64,000 bases of DNA from CAZNXJ01 sp964577115 (GTDB lineage Bacteria; Planctomycetota; Planctomycetia; Pirellulales; Pirellulaceae). Under the pieces are notes generated by a model. The model saw only the letters and a program-made list of their open reading frames with translations. It had not been told where the DNA came from and searched no databases. Of this stretch, positions 1 to 7,931 are shown piece by piece. The position numbers were made by a program, and so were the translations under genes. Every line of letters begins with the position of its first letter. Position 1 is the first letter of the stretch. The stretch is from positions 143,500 to 207,499 of the forward strand of contig CAZNXJ010000008.1 in assembly GCA_964577115.1 (NCBI GenBank), written 5' to 3'.

Positions 1-2
1 AC

Positions 3-548
3 CCCCGTCTTCCAGATTGGCAAGACGACGTGCGGCGGTGCGCAGAAGAATGGGGCATGAAGGGCGTTCGGCTTTATCCGAACTACCACGGCTATTCACT
101 GGCCGACCCTCTAGCAGCCGAGCTACTCAGCCAACTCGACGAGCGCCGGCTCGTTGCGCAGATCGTGGTGCGGATGGAGGATCCTCGGACGCAGCCGTTC
201 ATGTACCGTGCGCCGGACGTGGACTGGACGCCGCTCCTGGAGCATGCGGCTCAGTTCCCATCCCTGCGAATCATCGTGCTCAATGGGATGAATGTCTTCA
301 GCCCTCCGGACGCCGCGCGCCTGGCTCGCGCGGGGCAGGTTTACTTCGACATCGCGATGCTCGAGGGCGTGGCAGGCATCGAGCGAGCTCTGGCAGATCT
401 TTCCCCAGATCGACTCGTGTTCGGTTCGCACGCCCCCTTCTTTACCTTCGACGCCGCGCTGCTGAAACTGCGCGAGTCGGAACTCGACGACGCAACGCTC
501 CGCGCTATCTCGTACGAAAATGCGAGCGCGATTCTGCAGCGCGCCTGA
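3..548 (+). CDS. Amidohydrolase family 2 protein, C-terminal part (5' truncated by window edge)
   Basis: The frame is open from the first bases of the window, so the true start lies upstream. The visible 180 or so residues read like the C-terminal half of a metal-dependent TIM-barrel amidohydrolase. They show strand/helix alternation, 'KGVRLYPNYHGY' near the start, a late 'LVFGSHAPFF' segment where the family has its last barrel aspartate/histidine region, and a final 'ISYENASAILQ' helix typical of amidohydrolase_2 proteins (usually 'I.gdNA..ll'). In this last barrel motif the usual aspartate ('GSD.P') appears as GSHAP, so metal chemistry may differ. Substrate cannot be told. The product is probably cytosolic. 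No neighbour upstream is visible; the next gene is convergent. Confidence 0.75.
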   Translation, partial: PRLPDWQDDVRRCAEEWGMKGVRLYPNYHGYSLADPLAAELLSQLDERRLVAQIVVRMEDPRTQPFMYRAPDVDWTPLLEHAAQFPSLRIIVLNGMNVFSPPDAARLARAGQVYFDIAMLEGVAGIERALADLSPDRLVFGSHAPFFTFDAALLKLRESELDDATLRAISYENASAILQRA

Positions 549-641
549 CGACGTGCGAGAATGCGCCGTCGCCGCGTCCTGCGCCCCCTCTTCGGTTCAG
601 GAATCGCGCTGGCATCTAGCACGCGCGCCCTATGGACGCAA

Positions 642-683
642 TAAAAAAACGCGGCTGTAGGCGGGGTCTCCGCTACAGCCGCG
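642..683 (-). terminator. Rho-independent terminator of the TadG-like gene
   Basis: An 11-bp perfect stem (650-660 with 673-683) can extend by three further pairs with one bulged G. On the minus strand it is followed by a run of seven T (642-650 on the plus strand is ataaaaaaa). It sits just beyond the stop codon at 708 of the minus-strand gene, so it is best read as that gene's terminator. Confidence 0.85.
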
Positions 684-707
684 CCGGCTACGTGCACGCC
701 TGCATCA

Positions 708-1847
708 CTAGCGAACTAGTCGCGCTGGCGAGTACACGAATTGGGAGGTCTGGGTGGTCGGTGACGGAATGCCTCCTCTGGCGACCGCCATTGCCGGTTG
801 AACGATGACACGTTTCTGCGAATTGCTGCCGGTCAGTTTCACTTCCATGATCCGGATGCCAACAAACTTGACGATCGTGTACGTGGCGTTGTTGCCGGGT
901 CCGTGCACGGCGGAAAACAGCGGGATAATGCGCGGTTGTCCCTTAATTTTCTCGAGCTCGTCTTTGACTCCGGCACTGATGCCCGTGTCGCCGTTCAGGT
1001 ACAGCTTGCCTTCCTCATCGAATTCCAGCTTGCCGCCGATTTTCGCGAAATCGGCCTCACTGATGCCATGGAGGATTTGGCGAGCAATATCGTTGGTGCT
1101 GTTGTTCTTGTCACCGATATCCACCGTTCCGCGGTTGCCTGGGGAACCGGTTCCTTGCGGATAAAGGTTGACCTCCAGGATTCCATCCGCGCCGCTCACG
1201 ACGCGCTTCTGATTGGGGTCCCAGCGCCAGTTGTCGGTGCCGATGCCGTTGAGCATGTTGTCCCACGTGGTCACGTCCAGTGCGAACGGCAGTATGTCGA
1301 CATTGCCTCCCCCAGCCGGTGCCTGGAAGCCACGCACATACGTCAGTGCGGCCGCGGTGGCTTCCGCTTCGGCGATGGCCGACGTATGCCCCAATGCGCG
1401 AGCGAATATGAGCGGGATGGCGCCGTTCTGCGAGTGCGTGCGGCGCGCGATGACGCGCACGGCGTTCGGCGGAGCATTGCCGCTCAGGTCGAGCGGCACG
1501 TGGGGATCGCTGAAGTCGGATAGATAACCGACCTGGATATCCTGGTTTCCAAGCTGCGGCCCGTTCAAGAGGACGGGATTGAGACCTGCGTAGACCCTGG
1601 CCTTGGACATGGCATTCGCCTCCAAGCCACTCATGTTTCCGCTGGTCATCGCGTTCTCGTCGATCAGTTCCCACGCGGCAGCAATGGCCGCCGCATCGGC
1701 TGTACGTTGGAGTTCGTCGCGAGCAACCAACACCACGCCGAGGTCAATGACGAACGCGAGCAGGCCCATCATGCCAATCATCAGAAACGCGGACAGCACA
1801 GCGATAGCGCCGCGCCGCGCGGAATTCGGTCGAAGTAGACGAGTCAT
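708..1847 (-). CDS. TadG/TadE-like Flp pilus-associated protein (Tad domain, pseudopilin-like)
   Basis: This 379-residue protein has the typical putative Flp pilus-assembly (Tad) N-terminus. A short basic n-region ends in 'RRGAIAVLSAF', followed by a hydrophobic helix at about residues 15-37 ('VIDLGVVLVARDELQ'). Then comes the 'TADAAAIAAAWEL' stretch that is the hallmark of TadG-like proteins. The rest is a long extracytoplasmic region without cysteine pairs or a vWA motif that I can see. Such proteins are minor or assembly pseudopilins exported through the Tad (type IVc) system, or membrane-anchored secreted proteins in planctomycetes. No tadA/B/C, cpaB or prepilin peptidase gene is present here, so it is an orphan copy. 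The start ATG follows no strong Shine-Dalgarno. The gene ends in a clear terminator. Confidence 0.8.
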   Translation of the reverse strand: MTRLLRPNSARRGAIAVLSAFLMIGMMGLLAFVIDLGVVLVARDELQRTADAAAIAAAWELIDENAMTSGNMSGLEANAMSKARVYAGLNPVLLNGPQLGNQDIQVGYLSDFSDPHVPLDLSGNAPPNAVRVIARRTHSQNGAIPLIFARALGHTSAIAEAEATAAALTYVRGFQAPAGGGNVDILPFALDVTTWDNMLNGIGTDNWRWDPNQKRVVSGADGILEVNLYPQGTGSPGNRGTVDIGDKNNSTNDIARQILHGISEADFAKIGGKLEFDEEGKLYLNGDTGISAGVKDELEKIKGQPRIIPLFSAVHGPGNNATYTIVKFVGIRIMEVKLTGSNSQKRVIVQPAMAVARGGIPSPTTQTSQFVYSPARLVR

Positions 1848-1901
1848 GGGATTCCTTGTTTGATTCCGGGTGGAAAAGGAGATGGAGCCAAGCGACTCGA
1901 C

Positions 1902-2549
1902 TTAATTCACGGCGTGAGCGACACGCACAGTGGAATCAACGATGGTTTGACCGTCGGCAAGTGTATAACGGACGCGCCGCAGCAAGAGACACTGCACGCG
2001 ATTGGCGGCGAACCCGGCGCCAGAATTCTCGACAGACACCGTCGGACTGTAGTCGTCCAAGTTCTTGAGGCCGACGGGCACTTGAAACCGCAGGTAACCC
2101 TGGCCGAACTCACCCCAGGTCATCGAACTACCGTTCTTGATTTCGAAGTGTAGCCAACCGTCGTCAATGCGCATTACCTGCGTCCATTTCACCAGTTCGC
2201 CCGGCAACTGCATCACGCTATCGCTGGGATGCATTCGGCACGCCAACGACGATTCGCCGTACCACAACTGTAACTGCATACCGCCGGACGCGAACGCGGG
2301 CAGGGTGCGGTGGTTGAGTTCGAAGACGGCGTGGACGCTGTCGAGATGTGGGAAGGGTGAAAATGTGCACGAGACCTGGGGACCATGGCTGTTGATGTCC
2401 GGTTCGCCGAGCAGTAGTTCCCAGTCTTCTTCGACACAAACGATGGGGAGGGCTTGTGCGTGTGCGGGCGTCAGGACGGGAGCGGCGAGCGCGCACGTAA
2501 GCGCAGCAACGCTCGCCCCCAGCGGGCGAGTTAGTAACGAGCGTTTCAC
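1902..2549 (-). CDS. Secreted protein of unknown function, probably expressed with the TadG-like gene
   Basis: I do not recognise a family. I prefer the GTG at 2549 over longer starts. It has a GAGG site seven bases upstream and gives a clean signal peptide ('KRSLLTRPLGASVAALTCALAAP', cleavage near 'AHAQA'). The mature part is about 180 residues, beta-rich, and contains four cysteines (in 'IVCVEEDW', 'VSCTF', 'LACRM', 'VQCLLL'). These could form two disulfides in the periplasm or outside the cell. It lies upstream of the TadG-like gene on the same strand with a 54-bp gap, so the two probably form one transcript. A longer reading with an in-frame start at 2687 exists but its first 46 residues look non-coding. 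Confidence 0.6.
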   Translation of the reverse strand: MKRSLLTRPLGASVAALTCALAAPVLTPAHAQALPIVCVEEDWELLLGEPDINSHGPQVSCTFSPFPHLDSVHAVFELNHRTLPAFASGGMQLQLWYGESSLACRMHPSDSVMQLPGELVKWTQVMRIDDGWLHFEIKNGSSMTWGEFGQGYLRFQVPVGLKNLDDYSPTVSVENSGAGFAANRVQCLLLRRVRYTLADGQTIVDSTVRVAHAVN

Positions 2550-3358
2550 AGAAAGCCTCGGGGGTCTGGAGGCCGCGCAGGCACAATGGTGCGCGGCGCT
2601 GTGACGAGAAACGGGTGAATAGAAGTCCTTTCGGCGGCCAGGCTGTCTCGGCATGCCGAGATCCACGGCTTTGCGTCCCGACCTCACGATCGGTTTGCCT
2701 TTATCGAGGAACTCAACCCGAGTTCCGCGAAGCGTCCTGCGACAACAACATGTCGCCGCGGCCTGCTAAGCGGCGCGCCGCATTGCAGTGCCAATTAAAT
2801 GCATAGTTCAGAACGAGCCGATGTCAAATGCACAACGCCGCTGCACTGTGGATTACGCAATGAGCGTTGCGATGAGAAGCGTTATAAGGTATGTCCTGCG
2901 AAACGCAGGTGGCCAGCGTCCGTCGTCGAGCTATTGGGCTGGAAAGGCGAGCGCAGGCCAAGCCAGCGCAGCGCGCAACGGCCGCGCGGGTGCGCTCTTT
3001 CGCCCGCTTGCGGCGTGGCAATCCGCGCGCTAGCGCGCCTGTCGGACGCCGGCTCCCGAGCACCGTGCTCCACGCTTTTCCGCGACACCGGGACTGACCC
3101 AAGATCCCGGAAATCGGCGGCAGCAGGTCACCAAGCGAGAAAAGAGGCAGCGCCCTTCGGGGCTTTGGCCACTTCCAGCCCTACTCGGAGGCTATTCATA
3201 TCTCGCTCGCGCTTGGGACCTGGCCACCGGCGGCCCAGGCGAGGCACGGCACTTGCGTTACTACTATGCGGCGAGCCGACTAACCTGGAAGCGCCGGACG
3301 CTCGCTGCCGTGGTTTCCAGGGGGCTCGTTCACCCCAATTACGTAAGAGCCACAAGTC
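2550..3358. other. Long intergenic region (about 0.8 kb) with no convincing gene
   Basis: Open frames here (for example 2799-3362 plus) are arginine-rich, low-complexity readings of GC-rich DNA and look non-coding. The region holds the 16-bp palindrome at 2646-2661, listed separately, and a GC-only 14-bp palindrome at 3025-3038. I see no tRNA or known riboswitch. It must carry the promoters of the divergent secreted protein (minus) and the ANTAR regulator (plus). Confidence 0.55.
2646..2661. promoter_or_regulatory. Perfect 16-bp palindrome, possible operator
   Basis: TCTCGGCATGCCGAGA is a perfect dyad lying about 97 bp upstream of the preferred start of the secreted-protein gene (minus strand). 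Position and symmetry suit a dimeric regulator site. No regulator can be assigned, and in GC-rich DNA some palindromes arise by chance. Confidence 0.3.
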
Positions 3359-4000
3359 GTGAAGAACGCATCACCATCATCGACGGATAACCACTCTCGA
3401 TTGCATTTACGCATTGCCGTGGCGGACGACGAGCCCGATATGCAGGAGTATTTCGAACGCATCCTGCCTCGACTCGGCCACGACGTGCTCTGTGTGGCGG
3501 AAAACGGTCGGCAATTGGTCGAGCACTGCCGGCACTCGCCGCCCGACTTGGTAATCACGGACATCAAAATGCCCGAACTGGATGGGATCCAAGCCGCGGA
3601 GCAGATCTGCCGCGAACGTCCCGTGCCGGTCATTCTCGTCTCGGCGCACGCCGACCCGGCGACCATCGACCGCGTCGAGCACGATTGCGTCATGGCGTAT
3701 CTCGTCAAACCAATCAAGCAAGCGGACCTCGAGCCTGCGATGTCCATCGCTGTTCGCCGTTTCGCTCAGTTTCAGGCTGTCCGACAGGAAGCCGAGGATT
3801 TGCGGCAAGCACTGCGGGACCGCAAAACGATCGAGCGTGCAAAGGGCCTGCTCATGCGCAAGTGCCAGATTGACGAAGACACCGCGTTTCGGCGGTTGCA
3901 GAAGCTGGCTTCCGAACGGAACTGGAAACTCATCGCCGTGGCCGAGGCAATTCTTGTCGCGGAAGAAGCGTTTGGTACGGGGGAACTCCGTGGCCGGTGA
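3359..4000 (+). CDS. Response regulator with ANTAR RNA-binding output domain (AmiR/NasT type)
   Basis: The N-terminal receiver domain (about residues 17-125) has the acidic pair D23-D24, the phosphoacceptor D68 in 'VITDIKMPELDG', S95 and the conserved lysine K117 in 'LVKPIK'. A coiled linker follows, then an ANTAR domain (about 146-207) with the typical 'TIERAKGLLM..' helix and 'AFRRLQKLA' stretch. ANTAR proteins bind paired hairpins in leader RNA and prevent transcription termination when phosphorylated. The start is GTG at 3359. No partner kinase is adjacent; the closest kinase is the FixL-like protein at 11375. The gene opens the stress/regulatory cluster and may regulate something elsewhere in the genome. 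Confidence 0.9.
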   Translation: MKNASPSSTDNHSRLHLRIAVADDEPDMQEYFERILPRLGHDVLCVAENGRQLVEHCRHSPPDLVITDIKMPELDGIQAAEQICRERPVPVILVSAHADPATIDRVEHDCVMAYLVKPIKQADLEPAMSIAVRRFAQFQAVRQEAEDLRQALRDRKTIERAKGLLMRKCQIDEDTAFRRLQKLASERNWKLIAVAEAILVAEEAFGTGELRGR

Positions 4001-4011
4001 AACGTGGGCCG

Positions 4012-4025
4012 GCATCCGCGGATGC
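4012..4025. promoter_or_regulatory. Perfect CATCCG/CGGATG palindrome, possible activator site
   Basis: GCATCCGCGGATGC is a perfect 14-bp dyad placed 11 bp after the ANTAR stop codon and about 260 bp upstream of the BON gene. The same half-sites recur in the palindrome at 8068-8084 and, less perfectly, at 5427-5440. All three lie upstream of cluster genes, which suggests a shared activator such as the NtrC-type protein encoded at 6582-7931. Half-site spacing differs among the copies, which weakens the case. Confidence 0.35.
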
Positions 4026-4286
4026 TTCCACCCTCGATTGTCTTACGCGAAGTGGGGCAACACACGAACCACGGGGGATTGTTTGACAACGGGCACCACG
4101 GCGATAGACTGAACCGAGGCTCGGCCAGAACGCAACGATTCTTCACCTCGTCCCAGCATCTTGAGCTGTCTCTTGGGCGTTCTGGCATCGAGCGGGCGAG
4201 TCTCCCCAGCTCTGGTGCTCGGCGTCCTGGATGCCGATTCGAACGCGTGGTTATCGCCACCGTCACTCCACACGAGGGAAGCTCTT

Positions 4287-4553
4287 ATGATCCCGCCAGT
4301 TGAGCACGAGGTTGCACATGCGACAGCGGACAGGGTCGCCCTTTGCCGTGAAGTTGAATTCGCGGCCCGCGACCGCCTCGAGCAATGCGGGTACGCATCT
4401 TTGCGCACCATCGACTGCATTTATACGAACGGGGTACTGACGCTTCGCGGTTCCGTACCCTCGTTCTACCTGAAACAGGTCGCTCAGGTCGCCGTCAAAG
4501 ACCTGCCCCACGTTCACCAGCTCGATAACCGCCTGGTTGTTACGCCGCCGTAG
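4287..4553 (+). CDS. BON-domain protein, small
   Basis: This protein of 88 residues consists almost entirely of one BON (bacterial OsmY and nodulation) domain. It has the 'LRTIDCIYTNGVLTLRGSVPSFYLKQVAQ' type core, here split by the usual glycine-valine turn, and a C-terminal 'VHQLDNRLVV' strand. BON domains bind phospholipids or other ligands and are common in osmotic and envelope stress proteins. No signal peptide is visible, so it may be cytosolic. I chose ATG 4287 because a GAGGGAAG site lies nine bases upstream. An in-frame start at 4161 would add 42 residues with no homology character. It lies between the ANTAR regulator and the deacylase, all on the plus strand. Confidence 0.75.
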   Translation: MIPPVEHEVAHATADRVALCREVEFAARDRLEQCGYASLRTIDCIYTNGVLTLRGSVPSFYLKQVAQVAVKDLPHVHQLDNRLVVTPP

Positions 4554-4644
4554 TCTCCCGTCCGGATGCGATGCATGGCAGCCGGCGGGTGGTCGTAGTG
4601 CCCAGAACCATTCGCGGCCTGGCGTTGGGCATGCATGTAGCACA

Positions 4645-4661
4645 CTGGCACAGGGAATGCT
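4645..4661 (+). promoter_or_regulatory. Sigma-54 (-24/-12) promoter candidate P1, upstream of the YbaK-type gene
   Basis: CTGGCACAGGGAATGCT matches the RpoN consensus YTGGCACGRNNNTTGCW at all but two of the 14 informative positions. The invariant GG and GC are separated by exactly ten bases. Transcription would start near 4671, about 170 bp before the deacylase start. A CGTCCGGATG element lies about 80 bp upstream (4559-4568). An NtrC-family activator gene is nearby. Confidence 0.55.
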
Positions 4662-4840
4662 CCTTCTTTTGTTGTCCATGATCTTCCAGCCGCCGGAGGC
4701 TCGGGGCGACATCGCTGCGCGTCCCAGCCGCGGCTCTCTCTTCGGCTCTGCCAGACGAGAACCTGCCGGCGCGGAGCCATCCGGTGGTGCTGCCATCGAC
4801 GGAATTGCGGCGAGTCTGTTGATGGCATGGAGACTATGCC

Positions 4841-5314
4841 ATGAACTGGGAAGGTTTTTTGCGCGAAAAGGGAATCGATTTCGAGGTGATTCCTCACCCG
4901 GAAACCTATGATGCGCAGCATATGGCCGAAGCCCTTCACATCTCCGGCAGGCACGTCGCCAAGACGGTGCTCCTGCGCGCCGATCGAGGATTTGCCTACA
5001 TCGTCGCTGTGCTGCCTGCCCCTTATCGGATCGATCTCCAGGCCCTCTCGGCCGCTTACGGCGGCAGCCGCTTGGAGCTGGCAACCGAGCAGGAAATTGC
5101 CGAACGATGCCCCGACTGCGAATTCGGCGTCTTGCCGCCCTTTGGGTCGCAGTACAGCTTGAAAACGATCGTCGATAAGGAACTCACGCTAGACGAGTGG
5201 TTCGTGTTCGAGGGGAGCACGCACCGCGAAGCTGTTCGTATGCGCTGGGACGACTTTCAGCGTGTTGAACAACCGCTCGTCGCCTGCTTCGCCGTCGCCA
5301 CGCAGCGGGCCTGA
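4841..5314 (+). CDS. YbaK/EbsC-type aminoacyl-tRNA deacylase (prolyl-tRNA editing family)
   Basis: This is a 157-residue single-domain protein of the YbaK/ProX editing family, which hydrolyses mischarged aminoacyl-tRNA (Cys-, Ala- or Ser-tRNA, depending on subfamily) in the cytosol. Supporting motifs are the conserved lysine in 'VAKTVLLRAD', the 'GVLPPFGSQY' loop that shapes the substrate pocket, and 'VFEGSTHREAVRM' near the end. In related proteins that last motif is the '.F.aG....v.l' strand. Length matches the stand-alone family. The ATG follows AGACTATGCC with no strong Shine-Dalgarno. Its probable sigma-54 promoter puts it in the stress cluster, where proofreading of tRNA would be a reasonable stress function. 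Exact substrate cannot be read from sequence. Confidence 0.85.
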   Translation: MNWEGFLREKGIDFEVIPHPETYDAQHMAEALHISGRHVAKTVLLRADRGFAYIVAVLPAPYRIDLQALSAAYGGSRLELATEQEIAERCPDCEFGVLPPFGSQYSLKTIVDKELTLDEWFVFEGSTHREAVRMRWDDFQRVEQPLVACFAVATQRA

Positions 5315-5426
5315 TTTGGCGGCCCCGTCGCGGCCGATTGATGCGCCGATACACCGCGGTATGTCACACGTCAACCGCCGGCGACAGGGACCAGCGACAA
5401 CCACCAGCGACGATCTTGCGGCGACG

Positions 5427-5440
5427 ATCCGGCTCGGATG
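5427..5440. promoter_or_regulatory. Imperfect CATCCG/CGGATG-like dyad upstream of the first stress-protein gene
   Basis: ATCCGGCTCGGATG contains ATCCG and CGGAT arms around a three-base spacer. A further GCCGGATG half-site lies at 5447-5454. They are about 130-150 bp upstream of the sigma-54 promoter at 5574, a usual distance for enhancer sites of NtrC-type activators. This is suggestive only. Confidence 0.3.
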
Positions 5441-5573
5441 CTGCAGGCCGGATGTGCGGACAACTGTGTCACTGTGTCCCAGGTGTGCCCCTGCGACCAC
5501 GGACAGAATGCCTTCGATCGCCATCTATCCGGCAAATGTCGCAGGACGAGTAGGCAAGACAAAGTTTTTCCCA

Positions 5574-5590
5574 TTGGCCCAATGCTTGCA
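5574..5590 (+). promoter_or_regulatory. Sigma-54 (-24/-12) promoter candidate P2, upstream of the stress protein/hemerythrin operon
   Basis: TTGGCCCAATGCTTGCA matches YTGGCACGRNNNTTGCW at 12 of 14 informative positions, including the invariant GG (5576-5577) and GC (5588-5589) with ten bases between and a perfect TTGCA -12 box. Transcription would begin near 5600, leaving a leader of about 65 bases before the ATG at 5665. This is the best promoter match in the window. The 350-bp gap in front of the gene (5315-5664) otherwise contains no gene. Confidence 0.65.
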
Positions 5591-5664
5591 TTCTCCTATC
5601 TTGTGACAGCGCAGGGATTTATTCGGCCGGTAGTCACTTCCGGGTACTGAAAGGAGCGCGAACC

Positions 5665-6111
5665 ATGAAAGCGTCGAAAATCATTTTCCCGACGGACTTC
5701 TCGCATACGGGCGATGCGGCGCTTGCGCTTGCCTCGTTGCTGGCACGCGAAACCGGGGCGACACTGCTATTAGTGCATGTGGAAGAGCCGCCCATCGCGT
5801 ACGGCGGGGGGGAAATGTACTACGGCGTGCCCGAACCGGCCTACGAGGAAATCGAGCGCATGCTACGCGCGGTCAAGCCGACGGATCCCGAAGTGAAGTA
5901 CGAACATCGGCTTATCAGCGGGGATCCAGCGAGTGCGATCGTGCAGCTCGCCGAAGAGGAGGGCGCTGACATGATCGTTATGGGGACTCACGGGCGCACA
6001 GGGCTTCGCCGCCTGCTCATGGGAAGCGTTGCCGAAGCGGTCGTGCGACGCGCCCCATGCCCTGTGCTGACGTTTAAGAACACTGCGAGCGGGCCCGAGA
6101 AGGAAGGTTGA
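5665..6111 (+). CDS. Universal stress protein, UspA family
   Basis: This 148-residue Usp domain protein has the ATP-binding signature G-x2-G-x9-G-S at G107, G110, G120 and S121 ('GTHGRTGLRRLLMGS'). The N-terminal strand 'KIIFPTDFSH' carries the conserved aspartate. It is therefore probably the ATP-binding type, acting as a cytosolic dimer. A good AAGGAGCG ribosome site precedes the ATG. The hemerythrin-like gene begins one base after its stop codon, so the two are co-translated. The sigma-54-type promoter upstream indicates inducible expression. Pairing of Usp and hemerythrin genes is common in low-oxygen or nitrosative stress regulons, which supports the interpretation of the cluster. Confidence 0.92.
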   Translation: MKASKIIFPTDFSHTGDAALALASLLARETGATLLLVHVEEPPIAYGGGEMYYGVPEPAYEEIERMLRAVKPTDPEVKYEHRLISGDPASAIVQLAEEEGADMIVMGTHGRTGLRRLLMGSVAEAVVRRAPCPVLTFKNTASGPEKEG

Positions 6112-6112
6112 C

Positions 6113-6532
6113 ATGCATCCTGATCTCCTCGATTGCCTCCCGATTCTCACCCACCTGCATGCCGAACATCGGCGATTGCACCGTTCGATTCTCGACATCC
6201 GCAAGGCCGATGAGGAAGGGAGCCCCGAACTGCTCACACTGCTACTTGAGCTCCGCGAAGAGCTGGGGCGTCACTTCGATGAAGAGGACGCCGGAGGCTG
6301 CTTCGAGGAAGCGATGGCTCGCTGCCCACCCGTCGCAACGGATGTCGAGCGACTGACGGCCGAGCATCCCTACCTGCTCGCCGAACTCGATCGGCTGCTC
6401 AAGCGGTTCGACATGCGTACGAAAGATCCGGCGTGGAGCGCGGATCTCGAACGTCTGACCGAAAGGCTGCTTGAGCACGAGCGGGAAGAGTGCACGGTTT
6501 TCAGCCGTGCTTTCGGCCACGTCTGCGATTGA
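6113..6532 (+). CDS. Hemerythrin-like (HHE) di-iron protein
   Basis: This 139-residue four-helix protein has histidines and carboxylates spaced as in HHE cation-binding domains: H19, H54, E58, H85, H122 and E126 ('LHAEHRRLH', 'GRHFDEED', 'AEHPYL', 'LEHEREE'). Such proteins carry an oxo-bridged di-iron centre and bind O2 or help resist or repair NO/oxidative damage (the RIC/YtfE group is related but longer). No signal sequence is present, so it is cytosolic. It is translationally linked to the upstream universal stress protein (stop at 6111, start at 6113) and shares its likely sigma-54 promoter. It ends facing the sigma-54 activator gene (convergent, 49-bp gap). Confidence 0.85.
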   Translation: MHPDLLDCLPILTHLHAEHRRLHRSILDIRKADEEGSPELLTLLLELREELGRHFDEEDAGGCFEEAMARCPPVATDVERLTAEHPYLLAELDRLLKRFDMRTKDPAWSADLERLTERLLEHEREECTVFSRAFGHVCD

Positions 6533-6581
6533 TGGGCGTCGACGATTCGCCGATCAAATGCCGGTGCGCCGCCGACGCGCG

Positions 6582-7931
6582 TCATGAGTTGATCGTAATT
6601 TGGTACTTTTCGACCAGCCGGTAGAGCTTGCGGCGATCAATCCCCAGAACGCGCGCGGCGCGCGACTTGTTTCCTCCCTCGCGTTTGAGGATTTCCACGA
6701 TCTTGGCGCGTTCCAAGGACGAGAGCGTATCGCCCGTTTCAACTGGTGCGGGCTCGTCCATTGACGGCTGACTACCGTGAGTTACCTCGCGAGGTAAGTC
6801 ACGTAAGCGGACTTGGTGGTCGTCGGACAGGATCTTCGCCCGTTCAATCGCATTCATCAGCTGCCGGATATTTCCCGGCCAGTCGTAACTCAGCAGCGCC
6901 TGGAGCGCAGCGTCTTCGATCGTCCAGTCCGGACCTAGAAAATGCTTGACGAGCGCCGGGATATCGCTGCGGCGTTCGCGGAGCGGCGGCAGCTCGAGCG
7001 ACATCACGTTGATGCGGTAATAAAGGTCTTCGCGAAAGCGGCCTTGCCGTACTTCTTCCGCCATGTCACGGTTCGTTGCGGCCAGTAGCCGTACATTCAC
7101 GCGCCGTTCTTTGATGGATCCGATCCGCCGCAGCGAACCATCTTCGAGCACGCGCAGCAATTTGGCTTGCAGCGCACCGGGCAGTTCCCCAATCTCGTCG
7201 ATGAACAACGTGCCTTCGTCGGCCACCTCGAACAACCCCGGCTTCGCCGCCACGGCGCCCGTAAAGGCACCTTTTTCGTGTCCAAACAGCTCGCTCTCTA
7301 GGAGCGCCTCGGGCAGCGCTGCACAATTGATAATGACCATCGGGCGATCGGACCGAGTGCTTGACCGGTGCAGCGCTCGCGCAACCAGCTCCTTTCCCGT
7401 TCCACTCTCGCCCTGGATCAGGATCGCTTTATCGCTCGGCCCCGCACGCTCGATCAGCCGATACAACTCCCGCATCGGAGGCGAATCGCCGATCATTTCC
7501 GAACGGCTCTCGGACCGTTCGAGCAGGGCGCGCAGCTGCTGATTCTCCTTCTTGAGCCGCCGCCGTTCACACGCTTTCTCGATTAAGGCTTCGAGTTCCT
7601 TGAGCGGGAATGGCTTGGTGAGAAAGTCGTACGCGCCAAGCTTCATCGCCTTTACGGCCGATTCGATCGTGCCCTGACCGGTCAGCAGAATGACCTCGCA
7701 CTCGGGATGGTCAGCCTTGAAGCGTTCCAGCAACTCGAGCCCGGACAGGCCCGGCATCACCATGTCGCAAACGACAACGTCGAAGTCGCGCCGCTCGGCT
7801 AGTTCCAGTGCCACCGTGGCGCTCGGCGCCTGATGCACCCGGAACCCGGAACGAATGAAACGTTGCGCCATCAGGCTACGAAAATCGTCGTCATCATCGA
7901 CGACGAGCAATTCGATTCGAGATTGGATCAT
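6582..7931 (-). CDS. NtrC-family sigma-54-dependent response regulator
   Basis: This 449-residue protein has three parts. The receiver (residues about 5-120) shows an acidic cluster at 12-16, phosphoacceptor D56 in 'VVCDMVMPG', T84 and K106. The AAA+ domain (about 145-375) shows Walker A 'GESGTGKE' at 174-181, the sigma-54 contact loop 'GAFTGA' at 221-226 and Walker B 'LFIDEIG' at about 242-248. The C-terminus is a Fis-type helix-turn-helix ('NKSRAARVLGIDRRKLYRLV'). It should activate sigma-54 promoters when phosphorylated. I chose the ATG at 7931 because AGGCGG lies five bases upstream and the receiver begins immediately; a start at 8033 only adds junk. Three good sigma-54 promoters lie within 3.3 kb. 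The FixL-like kinase at 11375 is the obvious candidate partner. Confidence 0.95.
   Translation of the reverse strand: MIQSRIELLVVDDDDDFRSLMAQRFIRSGFRVHQAPSATVALELAERRDFDVVVCDMVMPGLSGLELLERFKADHPECEVILLTGQGTIESAVKAMKLGAYDFLTKPFPLKELEALIEKACERRRLKKENQQLRALLERSESRSEMIGDSPPMRELYRLIERAGPSDKAILIQGESGTGKELVARALHRSSTRSDRPMVIINCAALPEALLESELFGHEKGAFTGAVAAKPGLFEVADEGTLFIDEIGELPGALQAKLLRVLEDGSLRRIGSIKERRVNVRLLAATNRDMAEEVRQGRFREDLYYRINVMSLELPPLRERRSDIPALVKHFLGPDWTIEDAALQALLSYDWPGNIRQLMNAIERAKILSDDHQVRLRDLPREVTHGSQPSMDEPAPVETGDTLSSLERAKIVEILKREGGNKSRAARVLGIDRRKLYRLVEKYQITINS

Noticed and set aside
3025..3038. Perfect 14-bp palindrome of GC repeats (GCGCGCTAGCGCGC)
   Set aside because: Low-complexity alternating GC sequence; likely chance, no gene within an appropriate distance.
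2799..3362. Plus-strand open frame of 187 codons upstream of the ANTAR gene
   Set aside because: Arginine-, serine- and alanine-rich with no domain pattern; overlapping frames on both strands are equally open, as is usual in GC-rich non-coding DNA.
4182..4198. Possible sigma-54 promoter before the BON gene
   Set aside because: Spacing GG-N10-GC is right but the -12 lacks both T residues; only 9 of 14 positions match.
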